The notes under the pieces are model-generated. The model was not told the origin of the DNA. It worked only from the letters and a program-made list of their open reading frames with translations, and did no database searches. A stretch of DNA of 64,000 nt, taken from contig JAGFIT010000087.1 in the NCBI GenBank assembly GCA_024103385.1, positions 28,707 to 92,706 of the forward strand, given 5' to 3'. The position numbers and the translations under genes are program-made. This document shows positions 6,984 through 16,566 of this stretch, in pieces. The stretch comes from Vicingus serpentipes. GTDB lineage: Bacteria > Bacteroidota > Bacteroidia > Flavobacteriales_E > Vicingaceae. Numbering within the stretch: position 1 is the stretch's first letter; each line of letters starts with the position of its first letter.

Positions 6984-8021
6984 ATGGCAGAATTTAACGA
7001 CAATTTTTTAAAAGCGTGTAGAAGAGAAAAAACTCCTTACACTCCACTTTGGTTAGCCCGACAAGCAGGACGTTACCAAAAAGAGTATATGAAGATAAAG
7101 GAGAAGTACAGCATAATTGATATCAGTACTATTCCTGAAGTGAGCGCTGAAGTTACCTTGCTGCCTATCAATCAATTTGAATTAGATTCAGCCATTATAT
7201 TCTCTGACATCTTAATTCCATTAGGACCAATGGGAATTAGCTTTGAATACAAAAAAGGTTACGGACCATTAATACACAACCCTATTAGAACAGTGGCTGA
7301 TGTTGAAAAACTAAAAGTAGTGGATCCAGCTACCGAAATGTGGTACACAGGTAAAGCTTTGGAAATACTAAAAGGAGAACTGAATGTACCTTGTATCGGT
7401 TTTGTTGGTGCTCCATTTACTTTGGCAAGTTACATGATTGAAGGTGGTCCATCGAAGAACTATGAAACCATGAAAGCTTTTATGTACAATGAACCAAAAG
7501 CTTGGCATTTATTGATGGATAAATTGGGAACAGTAATGGCTAACTACCTCAACTTTCAGATTGAATGTGGGGCGATGGCGGTGCAAATTTTTGATAGCTG
7601 GGTAGGTGCCCTAGACATTGACGATTACAACGAATATGTGTATCCTCATGTAGAAAAAATGATACAAATTGTAAAAGGTAAATACCCGAATGTTCCTTTA
7701 ATTTCTATGGGAGTAAACTCTGCACATTTAATACCAAGCTTACGTAAAGCCAATCCAGATGTAATTGCTATTGATTGGAAAACAGACTTAGCCAAAACGT
7801 GGGCAGACTTAAATTACGAAGTAGCCGTACAAGGTAATTTAGACCCAACCGCTTTGTTTGCCGATTGGGACATTATTGAACGTAAAACCAAAAAGATTTT
7901 AGATTCTGTAAAAGGAAAACCGGGACACATCTTTAATTTAGGACACGGTATTTTACCTGGAACACCTGTTGAAAATGTAAAGCGTTTGTGTGAGTTTGTT
8001 CATGAGTATACGAGGAAATGA
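6984..8021 (+). CDS. hemE: uroporphyrinogen decarboxylase
   Basis: HemE removes four carboxyl groups from uroporphyrinogen III to give coproporphyrinogen III. The 345-residue protein has the N-terminal substrate loop PLWLARQAGRYQKEY, SDILIPLGPMG, APFTLASYMIEGG, and the C-terminal GHGILPGTP block. It is full length. It follows hemL by 94 bases on the same strand, so hemB-hemL-hemE forms a partial heme operon. A structured repeat begins directly at its stop codon. Confidence 0.97.
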   Translation: MAEFNDNFLKACRREKTPYTPLWLARQAGRYQKEYMKIKEKYSIIDISTIPEVSAEVTLLPINQFELDSAIIFSDILIPLGPMGISFEYKKGYGPLIHNPIRTVADVEKLKVVDPATEMWYTGKALEILKGELNVPCIGFVGAPFTLASYMIEGGPSKNYETMKAFMYNEPKAWHLLMDKLGTVMANYLNFQIECGAMAVQIFDSWVGALDIDDYNEYVYPHVEKMIQIVKGKYPNVPLISMGVNSAHLIPSLRKANPDVIAIDWKTDLAKTWADLNYEVAVQGNLDPTALFADWDIIERKTKKILDSVKGKPGHIFNLGHGILPGTPVENVKRLCEFVHEYTRK

Positions 8022-8100
8022 GAGCCCCCTCTTAATCTCCCCAAAGGAGAGAAATTTCCTCCTTGAGGAGGGTGTCTCTGTAAGAGACGGGAGGTGTATT
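8022..8100 (+). repeat. Structured dispersed repeat, copy 2 (hemE 3' end)
   Basis: This has the same layout as the element at the end of hemB. There is a TCTCC/GGAGA hairpin with CCAAA loop, a TCCTCC/GGAGG hairpin with TTGA loop, and a GTCTCT/AGAGAC hairpin, followed by GGGAGGTGT and T/A-rich DNA. Stem bases differ from copy 1 on both arms at once, so pairing is kept. It also separates hemE from the convergent helicase gene. Confidence 0.65.
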
Positions 8101-8125
8101 TTTATTTATTCCATAACAAGACTCT

Positions 8126-9364
8126 CTACCCCCTATTCCCTCTGTAATTATTTGAATTTCGATTACCTCCTCCCTGTTTTGACTTATTAGGGTTTCTAGG
8201 TCCACGTTCTTGTTTAGGTGGCGAGGGTATATTTTCCAACTCAAAACCGGATACAGTTTCACAATCGAGTTTGTTTCCCAATAATTTTTCAATGTCTCTA
8301 AGGTAATCGTACTCTTCAAAATCTATTAACGAAATGGCTATCCCACTAGCTCCAGCTCTACCTGTTCGTCCAATTCGGTGCACATAATCTTCTGGTACAT
8401 TGGGTAATTCGTAATTAATTACATGAGGTAACAATGGTATATCCAACCCTCTGGCCGCAATATCGGTAGCTACCAACACACGCACTTTACCACTCTTAAA
8501 ATCAGCCAACGCTTTAACTCTTGCTCCTTGAGTTTTATTACCGTGTATGACAGCGGAAGTAATGTTCTTTTTAGCTAATTTTTTTGCCAAATTATTAGCC
8601 CCATGTTTGGTGCGTGTAAAAATTAATACCTGACTCCAGTTGCCTTCCGATATTAATTTAATTACCAACTCTGCTTTTCTTCCTCTATCTACTTTATACC
8701 CTTTTTGGTTTACTTTTTCAGCAGTTGTATTTTCTGGTGTAGCTTCAACTAATACCGGTTGATGTAAAATGCTATTGGCTAATTTTTTAATGTCTTTCGA
8801 AAAAGTGGCCGAGAAGAACAAGTTCTGTCTTCTTTTAGGCAACAGATCCATAATGCGTTGAATGTCTCTCAAAAACCCCATATCCAACATTCTATCCGCC
8901 TCATCCAACACTAAAATCTCAACACTGGCTAACGACAATTCTCCTTGATTGTGTAAATCTAGTAGCCTACCCGGTGTGGCGACCAATAAATCCAATCCAT
9001 TTTTAATGGCTTTTATTTGTGGGTTTTGATTTACTCCTCCAAAAATTACTGCCGAACGAAAATCGATAAACTCACTATACTCTTTTACATTATCATAGAT
9101 TTGAGCTGCTAACTCTCTTGTAGGGGTTAATACCAAGGCTCTAATTTGTCTTTTTTGAGATTGCTGAGATTGCGATAATAATTGTAAAATAGGCAAGGTA
9201 AATCCAGCTGTTTTTCCAGTCCCAGTTTGTGCAGATGCTAATACATCTTTACCTTGTAATACAACTGGTATTGCCTTTTCTTGTATTGGTGAAGGCTCAG
9301 TATAACCTTTTTTTGCAACAGCTTTTAATAGTGGTGCTGCTAATCCTAATGAATCGAATGACAT
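8126..9364 (-). CDS. DEAD-box ATP-dependent RNA helicase, RhlE-like
   Basis: This 412-residue cytoplasmic RNA helicase is likely involved in ribosome assembly or RNA turnover. In order it has a Q motif ([10 protein letters not shown]), Walker A AQTGTGKT (45-52), PTRELAAQ (81-88), DEAD (154-157), SAT (185-187), [10 protein letters not shown] and [10 protein letters not shown]. The tail after about residue 385 is basic and Gly/Asn/Arg-rich, as in RhlE-type helicases that bind RNA through a disordered tail. A promoter matching the phylum consensus lies upstream on the minus strand. It is convergent with hemE, with repeat DNA between. Confidence 0.95.
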   Translation of the reverse strand: MSFDSLGLAAPLLKAVAKKGYTEPSPIQEKAIPVVLQGKDVLASAQTGTGKTAGFTLPILQLLSQSQQSQKRQIRALVLTPTRELAAQIYDNVKEYSEFIDFRSAVIFGGVNQNPQIKAIKNGLDLLVATPGRLLDLHNQGELSLASVEILVLDEADRMLDMGFLRDIQRIMDLLPKRRQNLFFSATFSKDIKKLANSILHQPVLVEATPENTTAEKVNQKGYKVDRGRKAELVIKLISEGNWSQVLIFTRTKHGANNLAKKLAKKNITSAVIHGNKTQGARVKALADFKSGKVRVLVATDIAARGLDIPLLPHVINYELPNVPEDYVHRIGRTGRAGASGIAISLIDFEEYDYLRDIEKLLGNKLDCETVSGFELENIPSPPKQERGPRNPNKSKQGGGNRNSNNYRGNRG

Positions 9365-9413
9365 AAAATCTTTTTGGAAATGAGATTATAGTAATGTCAT
9401 TTCAGTTAAGCTG

Positions 9414-9443
9414 CAAAACTATACTGTATTCTTAGTATTTCAA
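9414..9443 (-). promoter_or_regulatory. Helicase promoter (minus strand)
   Basis: On the minus strand TTG (9443-9441) and TAGTTTTG (9421-9414) are separated by 19 bases, close to the -33/-7 consensus. The -7 box ends 49 bases before the helicase ATG. Confidence 0.55.
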
Positions 9444-9475
9444 TATTATTTTAAAGTAGTTGCAAACAAAATAAT

Positions 9476-10585
9476 ATGATAAGTTTACATTTGATTTTTA
9501 ACAGTACAACTTTGCCACAACAACCGATAATAGAAAAAAAGCACTTCTGCATCCTTCCTTGGATTCATTTGCACGTTTCACAAAACGGTAGAGTTAGTCC
9601 TTGTTGCAACAACAATAAGTACTTGGGGAATGTGAAAGAAAACACCATTGATGAAATTTGGAAAGGAAAAGCTTTTGAGGAATTGAGAGAACAATTCGCA
9701 AGCAATATTCCTGATAAAAGATGTAACCACTGTTACAATATTGAAGCTTCTGGTAAAGAAAGTATGCGCCAAATTTCTAATCAGAAATATGCAAAGGAAC
9801 TTGACAGAGTTGAGACAAATAACCCTGAACCGATTTATTTAGACATCCGCTTTTCTAACATCTGCAACTTTAAATGCAAAACCTGCTGGCATGGCAATAG
9901 CTCTGCTTGGTTTGAAGAAGGTAGTAAACGAAATGCTTCTGATGAACGAATCATCAAAGCTTTCACCAATAATTTTGATGAGCTTCTAAACTATTTAGAT
10001 GATATAAAAGAAATCTATTTTGCTGGCGGTGAACCTTTAATCATGGAAGAGCATTACCAGGTTTTAGAAGAACTTGAAAAGCGAGAATTATTTGATGTAG
10101 AATTACGTTACAACACCAACTTTTCTAATCTCAACTTTAAAGAAAAAAGCATTTTACACCTTTGGAAGAGATTTAAAAAAGTACATGTAAGTGCAAGCAT
10201 TGATGCTGCTTTTAAGTTAGGAGAAGAAATTAGAGCAGGTTTTAATTGGGAAGAGTTCATCAAGAATCGAAAAGAAATGTTAAATATCTGCCCTGAGGTC
10301 TATTTTGAAATTACACCAACTGTTAGCTCCCTCAACATATTTAATTTACCTGAATTGCATCAAGAGTTAGTGAAACAACAGTTAATGGATATAAACAATA
10401 TTTACCTTAACTTTCTAGAACGACCTCAAGAATTCAATGTCCAACAACTATCAATAATACAAAAAAAAGAGGCTCAAGAAATTCTTAACCAACACATTAA
10501 ATGGTTAGTTACCAATAATGCAACTCAAAAGGTAATTACTGATTTTGATAACTTAATCAGCTATATGAAAATCTATTTGATTTAG
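9476..10585 (+). CDS. twitch-domain radical SAM protein
   Basis: This 369-residue radical SAM enzyme has unknown substrate. An unusual N-terminal domain carries Cys25, Cys43-Cys44 and Cys83-x2-Cys86, a SPASM/twitch-like auxiliary Fe-S site (FCILPWIHLHVSQNGRVSPCC, then a CNHCY pair). The radical SAM core follows, with the SAM-cluster motif CNFKCKTC (Cys130, 134, 137) and the GGEPL loop. The family normally puts SPASM after the core, so here the auxiliary-cluster domain comes first. No precursor peptide is seen next to it. The gene is divergent from the helicase and convergent with a lipoprotein gene. Confidence 0.85.
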   Translation: MISLHLIFNSTTLPQQPIIEKKHFCILPWIHLHVSQNGRVSPCCNNNKYLGNVKENTIDEIWKGKAFEELREQFASNIPDKRCNHCYNIEASGKESMRQISNQKYAKELDRVETNNPEPIYLDIRFSNICNFKCKTCWHGNSSAWFEEGSKRNASDERIIKAFTNNFDELLNYLDDIKEIYFAGGEPLIMEEHYQVLEELEKRELFDVELRYNTNFSNLNFKEKSILHLWKRFKKVHVSASIDAAFKLGEEIRAGFNWEEFIKNRKEMLNICPEVYFEITPTVSSLNIFNLPELHQELVKQQLMDINNIYLNFLERPQEFNVQQLSIIQKKEAQEILNQHIKWLVTNNATQKVITDFDNLISYMKIYLI

Positions 10586-10597
10586 TTAGAAAAGCAC

Positions 10598-10999
10598 TTA
10601 TTTAACGATGATAAAATCAGGAAGCGTAACGGTTTCTTCTTTTTCCGTAATTTCAGCATCAACCGAAAGCGCAGTAACTCCAGAAGGAACAGTTCCTGTA
10701 GAATCTTTAGAATAAACAAAAATAGTATACTTCCCTTTTCTTAAATTTTTAAACTCAAACAAACCAGCAGGATTGGTTTCCACTTTATCATCATAAAATT
10801 CATTGTCACCATAAATAATATACACATCTTCTTCAGGAGCATAATATGAGTTTAGCAATTGAGTGAAAGAAGCATTGTAATCATTAGCATAAACAGAACC
10901 CCTGATAGAAGCTCTCCCTCCCTTTCCTTCTTCTTTCTTACATGAAGAAAATCCCAACATTACAATTATTGATAGGAATATTAATGCGTACTTTTTCAT
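10598..10999 (-). CDS. secreted lipoprotein with an Ig-like/CarboxypepD-type domain
   Basis: This 133-residue protein starts MKKYALIFLS and has a lipobox LGFSSC at about residues 17-22, so it should be lipidated at that cysteine. The mature part contains RGSVYANDY... and GLFEFKNLRKGKYTIFVYSKDS, the pattern of small beta-sandwich domains of the carboxypeptidase-regulatory type. The frame extends 13 codons further upstream into the preceding gap, but the signal peptide fixes the start at 10999. The gene begins 10 bases after the CotH-family gene and is probably cotranscribed with it. Its function is unknown. Confidence 0.75.
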   Translation of the reverse strand: MKKYALIFLSIIVMLGFSSCKKEEGKGGRASIRGSVYANDYNASFTQLLNSYYAPEEDVYIIYGDNEFYDDKVETNPAGLFEFKNLRKGKYTIFVYSKDSTGTVPSGVTALSVDAEITEKEETVTLPDFIIVK

Positions 11000-11009
11000 A
11001 GTAGTGTTT

Positions 11010-14000
11010 TTAAAATATTGCAAATTTGATGCGTTCATTATATTGATCCGATTTTATCTCAACAACATAAGTTCCTGCTGCCAAGTTATACTGTTTTTTT
11101 GTAAACGTGATGGTAAAAATTCCTTCTTCATGAAATTGAGAATGAGGAACCAATTCAGCTACTTCTTTACCATCAGTAGAAAATATTTTTATTGAAAGTT
11201 GTTGTTGTTCAGGTATAGTATAGTTAATATTAATTGTTCCTGAAGATGGGTTTGGGTAAACACTCATTTCATAGCCTAATGGAGTAAAATAGGCTGTAAA
11301 TTCATCATTTTCTTCCACATTAGATTCAAATGAAATAGCTCCTTTATCCAAAAGCTCCGTTAATTTCGATTCCCAATGATCAAAGGTATATCCAGAATTA
11401 GCGATAGCAGTGATTGTTACCGGGTTACCATCAAAATAAACACCCGTCCAAGGCAACTCATCAGGGATAATGGTGTTGATTTTAATAACTCCAGCTCCTT
11501 CTGGTTGGACTTTAAGCGTAACATCCACTTGTTTAGTTAATGAAAACTGAGCTTCAATATGATCTCTTACTATAGCAGGACGCTTTTCCATAAAATTCAA
11601 CAAGCTATCTATTTCATTTTTCCAAGTGGGCACATCTGTACTCTTAGCCACCCAAAAGGTCGGGAATAATTCTATTGGACCAGCCCATTTATTAAAGTGA
11701 CGAGCCATCTCAGGTTCTATATCATCTGCCATTTTATTAGCAATAGCAGCTACTCTGTCATATTGAAAAGTAGTGTTCACTAAATCTGCATACCTATTGA
11801 TAAAATATTTTTCATAACCCGCGTTTTCTATAATGTTCTGAAAAATTAAAACATGAGGATTTATAGGTGCTGGAGCATTTAATAAAGTGCCCATAAGATC
11901 ATGGTAAACATTAGCAATAGAACCAAACAAACCTGTGCCTAAATCTGTATCCCATAAAACGTACCTCCATTTACCAACAGGGTTGTTAATTCTCCAAAAT
12001 TTGATGTTGTTACTTGTGGAGTCTGATAGCCAATCTACATTTCCATAATACAATTCAGCAATATAATAATCAGTAAAGTTTCTAATATCCAGACTATCTT
12101 TCACCTTATTATAATTCGAATCTATACTTAAATCATTAGTCACCATATAATTTGCTAAGCTTAAAAACCCTTTATTAGAACCTACTATTTCGTCACCACT
12201 AAAACGCAGAAAATCTATTGTTCCTTCATGCACCTCACTATGGTTATTATAAATATAACGATCATCCTGTCTTTCTCTTATCCCATAAACACCCCAATAA
12301 TCTCCATTTAAAAACACCACACAAGGTTCATACGCCATGTAATCTAATTTTAGATCACGTACAACTCTTAACATATAAGCGTCTCTAAAATGAGTAGTGT
12401 TATAATCAATTCCTCCATTTCTTAAATTAAAATTCTTAAACCTATTCAAATAAGGTTTCTCAGGGAAAAGGTTGTAATTAATCCATTTTTGATTGTAATC
12501 ATCTTTAGCTAAAACCCTAAAACTTTTTTGAGGAAATGATTTAGAATAGTTCCCGTGTATCTTTAACCCCACATCCAAATCGAACCCTAAGTTTTTATTT
12601 CTGTCAAAGTACTCTACATGAGCTTCTCTTTCCCATCCCATCCAAAAATTAGACCCATGAAAAGGGTAATTAACCGAATCTGCATTTGGACCAAATACAT
12701 ATATTCCTGTATAATAACTCCATAAATTTTCTGGATTAGTGGTTAGCGAAATTACCGGCAACTTAATGTCTTCATCAATAAAATACGTGGCTGTTGTCGT
12801 TCTACTTGCAATCAAATTCGGATCGCTCGGAAAAACCCTTGCCTTTAATACTTTATTAGAAACTATAGGAATAAATGCTCCTACCCCATAAATAGGTGAA
12901 GATGCTGTTGGAATGCTTCCATCAACTGTATAACGAATAATACCTGAATTAGATGCTGTAATCTTGGTACTCTGACCTCCATCATAAAAGCCTGTTTTTA
13001 ATGTAAATTGTGGAGGTTCTGCATAATTTTTAAAACATTGAGCTATCCCATTAGTTGTATCAGGAGTTGGCGTTTCAAAAATACACCACTCTGCAGCGCC
13101 ATCTGTTTTCCGGCCTCTGGAATGATTAGTCTGCACTTCATTCATAATCACTTCATCTAATAAAGCTCCATTATTATCAACCAATTTTATCCTAAATGGT
13201 GAGCTTGATATATTAAAGTTCGTATGTAAGTTACTGCTTTCTACAGGAAAAGGAAAAAATGTAATTGAAGTATCTTTTACTCCTAATAACAAGTATGGTC
13301 TAGCTGTCATATCTGACATGTCTCCTGCATAGTTGTGAACCTGAACAGCAAAAGTGTTTAAACCATTAACCAGGGCAGATTTTAAAACAGCATCTTCAAT
13401 AAAATAGAATTCCAAGCTACCTCCCTGATATTCTTGTGCCTCATGCTCGTCATACGCATAATCGCTATACAATGGAGGCACTCCTTTTACTCCTACATTA
13501 TTACGTTTCAATTCCACTCCATTAAGGTAAGCTACAAAACCATCGTCATAATCAATTGCCATTAAAGCCACTGCTATATTGGATGTATCAGGAAGAGTAA
13601 AGCTTGTTCTCAAAAAACAAGAAATAGCAGGAGCAATAACTGTTGAGTCATCACCATCTCCATAACCAATGCCTCCTTGTCCGGAGTTCCATGATGCATC
13701 ATTAAAAGACGGTAATTTCCAATTTACTGGAGGCTGGGAGTTTCCTTCAAAATATTTCCATATTAATTCTGGTAAAACAGGAACTTCCCAATGATCAAAA
13801 ATATTTTTTCTGTCTTTTTCTGAAGCAAAAACGGTTAAATACTCCCCAGGACCGATAAATATCTCTGGAAATGTCCATTCAACAATATCTCCTTCTTGCC
13901 TGATAAATTTATATCCTTCTAAACTTACTGGAGAAGCACCGCTGTTGTACAATTCAATCCAATCAGGATAATCTCCATCTTCATCAGCATAACCTGAATT

Positions 14001-14087
14001 TTGTGCACTAGAAATCTCATTAATCAGTACTTGCCCATAGGAGTATGTACTGATAAAGAAAAATATAAATAGGAGTAAACTTCTCAC
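11010..14087 (-). CDS. CotH-kinase/lamin-tail protein with T9SS type A sorting domain
   Basis: This 1025-residue exported protein is modular. A signal peptide (ending about SYG) is followed by a lamin-tail domain (residues 20-115, VLINEISSAQNSG and DWIELYNSG). A long beta-rich region comes next, then a chitobiase-type C-terminal-like domain near 360-440 (YTVDGSIPTASSP). A CotH domain at about 500-790 has GLKIHGNYS, YWGVYGIRERQDDRY and LWDTDLGTG. A C-terminal T9SS sorting domain starts YPNPSSG at about 945. CotH proteins are atypical secretory kinases. Family members with lamin-tail domains are thought to act on or bind surface material, which is inferred here. A lipoprotein gene follows 10 bases later. 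Confidence 0.93.
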   Translation of the reverse strand: MRSLLLFIFFFISTYSYGQVLINEISSAQNSGYADEDGDYPDWIELYNSGASPVSLEGYKFIRQEGDIVEWTFPEIFIGPGEYLTVFASEKDRKNIFDHWEVPVLPELIWKYFEGNSQPPVNWKLPSFNDASWNSGQGGIGYGDGDDSTVIAPAISCFLRTSFTLPDTSNIAVALMAIDYDDGFVAYLNGVELKRNNVGVKGVPPLYSDYAYDEHEAQEYQGGSLEFYFIEDAVLKSALVNGLNTFAVQVHNYAGDMSDMTARPYLLLGVKDTSITFFPFPVESSNLHTNFNISSSPFRIKLVDNNGALLDEVIMNEVQTNHSRGRKTDGAAEWCIFETPTPDTTNGIAQCFKNYAEPPQFTLKTGFYDGGQSTKITASNSGIIRYTVDGSIPTASSPIYGVGAFIPIVSNKVLKARVFPSDPNLIASRTTTATYFIDEDIKLPVISLTTNPENLWSYYTGIYVFGPNADSVNYPFHGSNFWMGWEREAHVEYFDRNKNLGFDLDVGLKIHGNYSKSFPQKSFRVLAKDDYNQKWINYNLFPEKPYLNRFKNFNLRNGGIDYNTTHFRDAYMLRVVRDLKLDYMAYEPCVVFLNGDYWGVYGIRERQDDRYIYNNHSEVHEGTIDFLRFSGDEIVGSNKGFLSLANYMVTNDLSIDSNYNKVKDSLDIRNFTDYYIAELYYGNVDWLSDSTSNNIKFWRINNPVGKWRYVLWDTDLGTGLFGSIANVYHDLMGTLLNAPAPINPHVLIFQNIIENAGYEKYFINRYADLVNTTFQYDRVAAIANKMADDIEPEMARHFNKWAGPIELFPTFWVAKSTDVPTWKNEIDSLLNFMEKRPAIVRDHIEAQFSLTKQVDVTLKVQPEGAGVIKINTIIPDELPWTGVYFDGNPVTITAIANSGYTFDHWESKLTELLDKGAISFESNVEENDEFTAYFTPLGYEMSVYPNPSSGTININYTIPEQQQLSIKIFSTDGKEVAELVPHSQFHEEGIFTITFTKKQYNLAAGTYVVEIKSDQYNERIKFAIF

Positions 14088-14162
14088 TTTTAGGGTGTTA
14101 TTAACTACCGTAAAGTAAAATTAGACATTAATTTTTGATTACTAAAACGTTACATTTTTGCT

Positions 14163-16085
14163 TTAAGCTTGCAATTGTTCCAGTTTTTCCTGACACTCTT
14201 CCCAGTCTTTCATCGCTTTTTCTAGACTTTTCTTTACGACTCCATATTCCTCCATCAACTCTTGGGTATACTGCTTAGGATCTAACAGTTTTTGGTTCAT
14301 TTCCTCCACTCTGCTTTCCATATCAGCAATTTCTTTCTCTAGGTTAGTCACCTTGTTTTTAGTTTTCCTAATATCTTTATCCAATTGTTTTCTCTCTTCG
14401 TAACTCAACTTGTTTTCAGATGTCGACTTGTCCTTTTTTTCAACCTCCTTCTCTTTATGCTCAAATTCCCTGATAGTATCCACTTTTTTTGTTTTCAAGA
14501 AATCATACACACCGCCTAAAAATTGTTTTACCCTTCCATTGGTAAACTCATACATTTCATCCACCAAGCCATCTAAAAAGTCCCTATCATGAGATATTAC
14601 TAATAATGTTCCATCATAATTCATTAAAGCCTGTTTCAATACTTCTTTAGAGCGAATATCCAAGTGATTGGTAGGCTCATCCAGCACCAATAAATTAACT
14701 GGTTCCAACAACAACAAACACAAGGCTACTCTCGCTCGTTCACCTCCCGAAAGCACTTTTATTTTTTTATCAATCTCTTCTGATCCAAACATAAAAGAAC
14801 CTAAAAGTCCTCTAATATTTTTACGAATTTCTCCATGAGCAGCGGCATCAATCGTTTCAAAAACAGTTTTCTCCTTATCTAACTCTTCTGCTTGGTTTTG
14901 AGCAAAATAAGCCATATCAACATTGTGCCCAATCTTTAACTCTCCTTCATGCTCCAGCTCTCCCACAATAATTTTAGTCATGGTTGTTTTTCCTTCTCCA
15001 TTCTTTCCGACAAAAGCTACTTTCTTACCTCTTTCTATATAAAAATTGGCATCGCTAAACACTTGATTTTCACCATAAGCTTTACCCACACCATGTGCTT
15101 CGACAGCCACTCTTCCTGAACGGGGTGCTGGAGGAAAAGAAAAACGCATAGCAGCAGTGTCTTCTTCTTCTATTTCAATCCTATCAATTTTATCCAGTTG
15201 TTTAATCCTACTTTGTACCTGCACCGCTTTACTTGCTTTTGACCGAAAACGTTCAATAAATTTTTCTGTATCTGCAATTTGTTTTTGCTGATTGGTATAC
15301 GCAGCCATTTCTAATTCTCTTCTCTCTTGGCGTTGTTTTAAATAATTCGAGTAATAGGTTTTATAATCGTAAATTTTTCCGAGTGAAATTTCGATTGTTC
15401 TGTTGGTCACATTATCCAAAAATGCCTTATCGTGAGAAATTAAAACTACTGCCCCACTATAAGTCTTTAAAAAATCTTCTAACCATTGTATGGATTCAAT
15501 ATCTAGGTGATTGGTAGGCTCATCCAACAATAACAAATCAGATCGTGTCAATAAAATTTTAGCCAACTCAATTCGCATTCTCCATCCACCACTAAACTCA
15601 TCTGTTAAACGATTAAAATCTTCTGGAGTAAAGCCTAGTCCTTTCAATATCATCTCCACATCAGCATCAACATTAAATCCCCCTATTAACTGTAATCTTT
15701 CATTATAATCATTTAAATGATTTAATAAATCCATATAGCTATCCGACTCGTAATCTTCTCTTGTAGCCAATTGATGGTTAATAGCGTCTATCTTTTCATT
15801 GATATCAAGCACTTCTTTAAAAACAGATTTCCCTTCTTCTAGCACTGTTTTTCCGTGCACAAAATCCATATCTTGAGGCAAATAGCCTACCGTAAAATCT
15901 GCAGGAAAAGAAACATTCCCTCCATCCGACTGATTTTCTCCAACAATTACTTTCAACAAGGTTGATTTACCTGCTCCATTTTTTCCAACCAACCCAATTC
16001 GATCTTGCTTGTTAATCAGAAACGAAATTTTGTTAAACAAATAACGTTCTCCAAAATTTACTGTCAATTCATTAATCCCTACCAT
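14163..16085 (-). CDS. ABC-F family ATPase (translation factor type)
   Basis: This 640-residue protein has two ABC ATPase domains and no membrane segments. The first has Walker A GKNGAGKS (about 37-44), signature FSGGW and LLLDEPTNHLD. The second has Walker A GKNGEGKT, signature LSGGERAR and LVLDEPTNHLD. An interdomain linker of about 80 charged residues (KQRQERRELEMAAYTNQQKQ) matches the P-site tRNA interaction arm. The C-terminus from about 555 is a coiled coil. ABC-F proteins act on the ribosome rather than in transport. Which subfamily (Uup or YdiF-like) cannot be settled here. A TAATTTTG box lies 4 bases upstream of the start. Confidence 0.93.
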   Translation of the reverse strand: MVGINELTVNFGERYLFNKISFLINKQDRIGLVGKNGAGKSTLLKVIVGENQSDGGNVSFPADFTVGYLPQDMDFVHGKTVLEEGKSVFKEVLDINEKIDAINHQLATREDYESDSYMDLLNHLNDYNERLQLIGGFNVDADVEMILKGLGFTPEDFNRLTDEFSGGWRMRIELAKILLTRSDLLLLDEPTNHLDIESIQWLEDFLKTYSGAVVLISHDKAFLDNVTNRTIEISLGKIYDYKTYYSNYLKQRQERRELEMAAYTNQQKQIADTEKFIERFRSKASKAVQVQSRIKQLDKIDRIEIEEEDTAAMRFSFPPAPRSGRVAVEAHGVGKAYGENQVFSDANFYIERGKKVAFVGKNGEGKTTMTKIIVGELEHEGELKIGHNVDMAYFAQNQAEELDKEKTVFETIDAAAHGEIRKNIRGLLGSFMFGSEEIDKKIKVLSGGERARVALCLLLLEPVNLLVLDEPTNHLDIRSKEVLKQALMNYDGTLLVISHDRDFLDGLVDEMYEFTNGRVKQFLGGVYDFLKTKKVDTIREFEHKEKEVEKKDKSTSENKLSYEERKQLDKDIRKTKNKVTNLEKEIADMESRVEEMNQKLLDPKQYTQELMEEYGVVKKSLEKAMKDWEECQEKLEQLQA

Positions 16086-16138
16086 ACCGCAAAATTAGTT
16101 AAGTGATTTTAATCACCTACAATAAAGTGTAAAATAAA

Positions 16139-16146
16139 TATCTTTG
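16139..16146 (+). promoter_or_regulatory. -7 box before the DUF983 gene
   Basis: TATCTTTG matches TAnnTTTG and ends 21 bases before the ATG at 16168. No -33 element is clear. Confidence 0.45.
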
Positions 16147-16167
16147 TAGAATAATAAAAAATAAAGG

Positions 16168-16566
16168 ATGCCTCAAAATTCAACTGCCTTTTCTAGTGTA
16201 ATGCGATTTAAATGTCCTAGATGTCGCGAAGGGAATTTGTTTTGTAATAAAAACGTTTATCAATTCAAAGATTTTTTTAAGATGCCTAAAGAATGTGAAA
16301 AATGTGGACAAGATTTTGAACCCGAAACAGGATTTTATTTAGGTGCAATGTATGTTAGTTACGGGTTAACCATAGCTCTTAATGTAGCTATTTTTGTCGT
16401 TTTATTAATTTTTCAATGTTACAATTTGACCAACTTTTTCATCGTTGCTGGAATTGCTCTGGTCGTTACATTGCCTTATGTATTTAAAATCTCTAGGTCG
16501 ATATGGATTACAATGATGGTTAGATACGACCCTAACGCTATTAAAAATCATGAAGCACAACATTAA
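16168..16566 (+). CDS. DUF983 family membrane protein
   Basis: The 132-residue protein carries two CxxC pairs (KCPRCREGNLF and ECEKCGQDFEPETGFYLGAMYVSYG) that could form a small zinc ribbon. Two predicted membrane helices follow at about 67-90 and 94-112. This layout is the DUF983 family, found in many proteobacteria and Bacteroidota without known function. It overlaps the next gene by 17 bases, so the two are translationally linked. Confidence 0.85.
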   Translation: MPQNSTAFSSVMRFKCPRCREGNLFCNKNVYQFKDFFKMPKECEKCGQDFEPETGFYLGAMYVSYGLTIALNVAIFVVLLIFQCYNLTNFFIVAGIALVVTLPYVFKISRSIWITMMVRYDPNAIKNHEAQH

